Below are positions 6,002-7,691 of a stretch of 7,691 bases of DNA, one piece after another (positions within the stretch are counted from its first letter, which is position 1; the number at the start of each line of letters is the position of its first letter). Location of the stretch: the NCBI GenBank assembly GCA_017559685.1, contig JAFYQY010000114.1, positions 1 to 7,691 on the forward strand, read 5' to 3'. A program made the position numbers and the translations under genes. Under the pieces are notes generated by a model. The model did not search any database, was not told the origin of the DNA, and was given only the letters and a program-made list of their open reading frames with translations. This DNA is from Alistipes sp. (lineage in GTDB: Bacteria; Bacteroidota; Bacteroidia; Bacteroidales; Rikenellaceae).

Positions 6002-7691
6002 CTATTTCTTTGTATTGTTTACGATATTCAAACACTCCTCGTACGAGAGCAACTCGGCCTTCTTGCCACGAGGGATGCGATAGTTCTTGCCCTTGTAGGC
6101 GATATAGGCACCGTAGCGACCATTCTTAATCGAGAGATCGGCATCCTCTGCGAAAGTCTTGATAGGCGTAGCTGCCGCTGTAGCGGTCTGCTTCTGCGAC
6201 TCTATCAACTCCAAAGCTCGCTCGTATGTCAAGGTGTATGGGTCGTCAGCCTTTGTAAGCGAAGCGAAGTTGTTGCCATAGCGAACATACGAGCCAAACT
6301 TACCTATTCCGACAATCACATCCTGCTCCTCGTACTTGCCGAGTGTGCGTGGAAGAGCAAAGAGCTCCAACGCCTCCTCGAGTGTGATAGCCTCGATGAG
6401 CTGTCCCTTCTTGAGCGATGCGAAGCGTGGCTTCTCGCCCTCCTCGCTCTCGATCTCGACCATAGGGCCAAAGCGACCGATACGAGCCTTCACAGCACGA
6501 CCCGACTGCGGGTCGACACCTAAGATGCGCACCTGCGAATTCTTCTCAACCTGGGTTGTGATAGCCTTATCCACAAGGTTGTGGAACGAGCCGTAGAACT
6601 CGCCAATCATCGTATTCCAGCCCTGCTCGCCGTCGGCAATGCGGTCAAACTCCTTCTCGACCTTAGCCGTGAAGTTGTAGTCCATAACGATACCGAAGTT
6701 CTGCTCCAAGTAGTCGTTTACAACCATACCTATATCGGTTGGAGCCAAACGATTCTTCTCGGCGCCGTAGTTCTCGCTCGCAAGCTTCTCGGTGATGTTC
6801 GCACCCTTGAGTGTGAGCTGTGTATATTGGCGCTTCTGTGCCGGCTTATTGCTCTTCTCGACATAACCACGAGTGATGATTGTCGAGATTGTTGGCGCAT
6901 AGGTCGAAGGACGACCGATACCCAACTCCTCCAAGCGCTTAACGAGCAGAGGCTCGCTGAAACGCATAGGCGGAACAGAGTGGCGCTCTGTAGCGGTGAT
7001 AGTGTATGCCGAAAGCGGTGTGCCATCCGCCAATGCAGGCAAGATAGCCATCTCGTTCTGCTCCGCAGGCTCCTCGTCGTGCGACTCAGAGTAGAGACGC
7101 AAGAAACCGTCGAATGTTACAACCTCACCCGTAGCAACAAACTTCTCGCTGCTGCCCGACATATCGATTGTGATGGTTGTGCGGTTAATGTCCGCCGCTA
7201 CCATCTGCGATGCGATAGTGCGCTTCCAAATCAACTCGTAGAGTTTCTTCTCGGCTGCAGTACCCTCGATTGTGTGGTTGTTGATATAGGTAGGACGGAT
7301 AGCCTCGTGAGCCTCCTGAGCACCCTTGCTGTTGGTTGTATAGTTGCGGCGTGATGAGTACTTCTCGCCAAACATATCGCAAATCTCCTTCTTGCAAGAG
7401 TTGAGAGCCAAGTCCGAAAGGTTTACCGAGTCGGTACGCATATAGGTAATCAAACCTCGCTCGTAGAGCTTCTGCGCTACAGACATTGTCTGCGACACCG
7501 ACATCGAGTACTTACGACCAGCCTCCTGCTGCAAGGTCGATGTGGTGAACGGAGGTGCAGGATAACGCTTCGATGGCTTCATCTCGCTACCCTCAACGGT
7601 GAAGGCTGCACTCTTGCAACGCTCCAACATCGCCAAAGCCTCCTCCTTAGTAGCAAAACGCTCCGAGTACTCAGCCTTGAACAATGTCTTA
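6002..7691 (-). CDS. topA: DNA topoisomerase I (type IA), C-terminal part
   Basis: The last 562 codons of a type IA topoisomerase, which relaxes negative supercoils through a 5'-phosphotyrosine intermediate. The frame continues past the right edge (a TTG at 7684-7682 is internal Leu, not a start), so the Toprim domain and N-terminus lie outside. Counting from that Leu, conserved elements are PPFTTSTLQQEA (45-55), the active-site loop GLITYMRTDS with catalytic Tyr81 (codon 7444-7442), AHEAIRPT, and ILPAL/PPMRFSEPLLVKRLEELGIGRPSTYAPTI. The C-terminus has no Cys4 zinc fingers. It has three topoisomerase C-terminal repeats centred on GRFGPMV (about 402), GKFGSYVRY (about 460) and GRYGAYIAY (about 521), as is usual in Bacteroidetes and Actinobacteria. 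The gene is followed after 6 nt by the exported peptidase gene; the operon promoter is outside the window. Confidence 0.96.
   Translation of the reverse strand, partial: KTLFKAEYSERFATKEEALAMLERCKSAAFTVEGSEMKPSKRYPAPPFTTSTLQQEAGRKYSMSVSQTMSVAQKLYERGLITYMRTDSVNLSDLALNSCKKEICDMFGEKYSSRRNYTTNSKGAQEAHEAIRPTYINNHTIEGTAAEKKLYELIWKRTIASQMVAADINRTTITIDMSGSSEKFVATGEVVTFDGFLRLYSESHDEEPAEQNEMAILPALADGTPLSAYTITATERHSVPPMRFSEPLLVKRLEELGIGRPSTYAPTISTIITRGYVEKSNKPAQKRQYTQLTLKGANITEKLASENYGAEKNRLAPTDIGMVVNDYLEQNFGIVMDYNFTAKVEKEFDRIADGEQGWNTMIGEFYGSFHNLVDKAITTQVEKNSQVRILGVDPQSGRAVKARIGRFGPMVEIESEEGEKPRFASLKKGQLIEAITLEEALELFALPRTLGKYEEQDVIVGIGKFGSYVRYGNNFASLTKADDPYTLTYERALELIESQKQTATAAATPIKTFAEDADLSIKNGRYGAYIAYKGKNYRIPRGKKAELLSYEECLNIVNNTKK

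Noticed and set aside
5369..6523. A 384-codon open frame on the + strand across the pepC/topA junction
   Set aside because: It lies antisense to two well-supported genes with intact catalytic motifs, has no recognisable domain and is rich in Leu, Arg and Val as expected for a reverse-frame shadow of GC-skewed codons.
6581..7354. A 257-codon open frame on the + strand within topA
   Set aside because: It is antisense to conserved topoisomerase sequence including HEAIRPT and GRPSTYAPTI; the Leu/Arg/Cys-rich composition indicates a shadow frame.

Overview
The window looks like chromosomal DNA from a member of the Bacteroidales. The support is two promoter-like sites of the Bacteroidetes type (TTTG, about 20 nt, then TACCTTTG), A-rich gene starts without Shine-Dalgarno sequences, a secreted glycoside hydrolase family 2 enzyme, and a DNA topoisomerase I whose C-terminus carries glycine-rich repeats instead of zinc fingers. 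Base composition is near balanced, which would fit Alistipes or another Rikenellaceae, but that genus-level guess is only an impression.

Layout. On the + strand, 1-321 is the 3' part of a TadA-type nucleoside deaminase. Next comes a strongly codon-biased, exported TPR protein (382-1347) with its own promoter and a rho-independent terminator. Then come a small MmcQ/YjbR-family protein (1420-1818) and, 46 nt later, a large exported GH2 glycosidase (1865-4555) that ends in a long, nearly perfect terminator hairpin. On the - strand, reading from the right edge, are the C-terminal 562 codons of topA (6002-7691) and, 6 nt after its stop, an exported bleomycin-hydrolase/aminopeptidase C-like cysteine peptidase (4817-5995). 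The two gene sets converge on a 261-bp intergenic region (4556-4816). It holds a terminator for each strand, an AT-rich patch, and a 61-nt nested inverted repeat with a 10-nt GAGC periodicity, which looks like a structured 3' UTR or a dispersed intergenic repeat.

Most of the window is ordinary housekeeping and degradative gene content, and I see no phage, CRISPR, toxin-antitoxin, transposon or biosynthetic system. Four points stand out. The TadA fragment has Pro in place of the zinc-binding His of the HAE motif. The yjbR-like gene has a promoter whose -7 box ends 4 nt before its ATG and whose -33 box lies in the loop of the preceding terminator, suggesting leaderless expression. The pepC 3' UTR is structured. 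The GH2 enzyme carries a 64-residue low-complexity, charged C-terminal tail.
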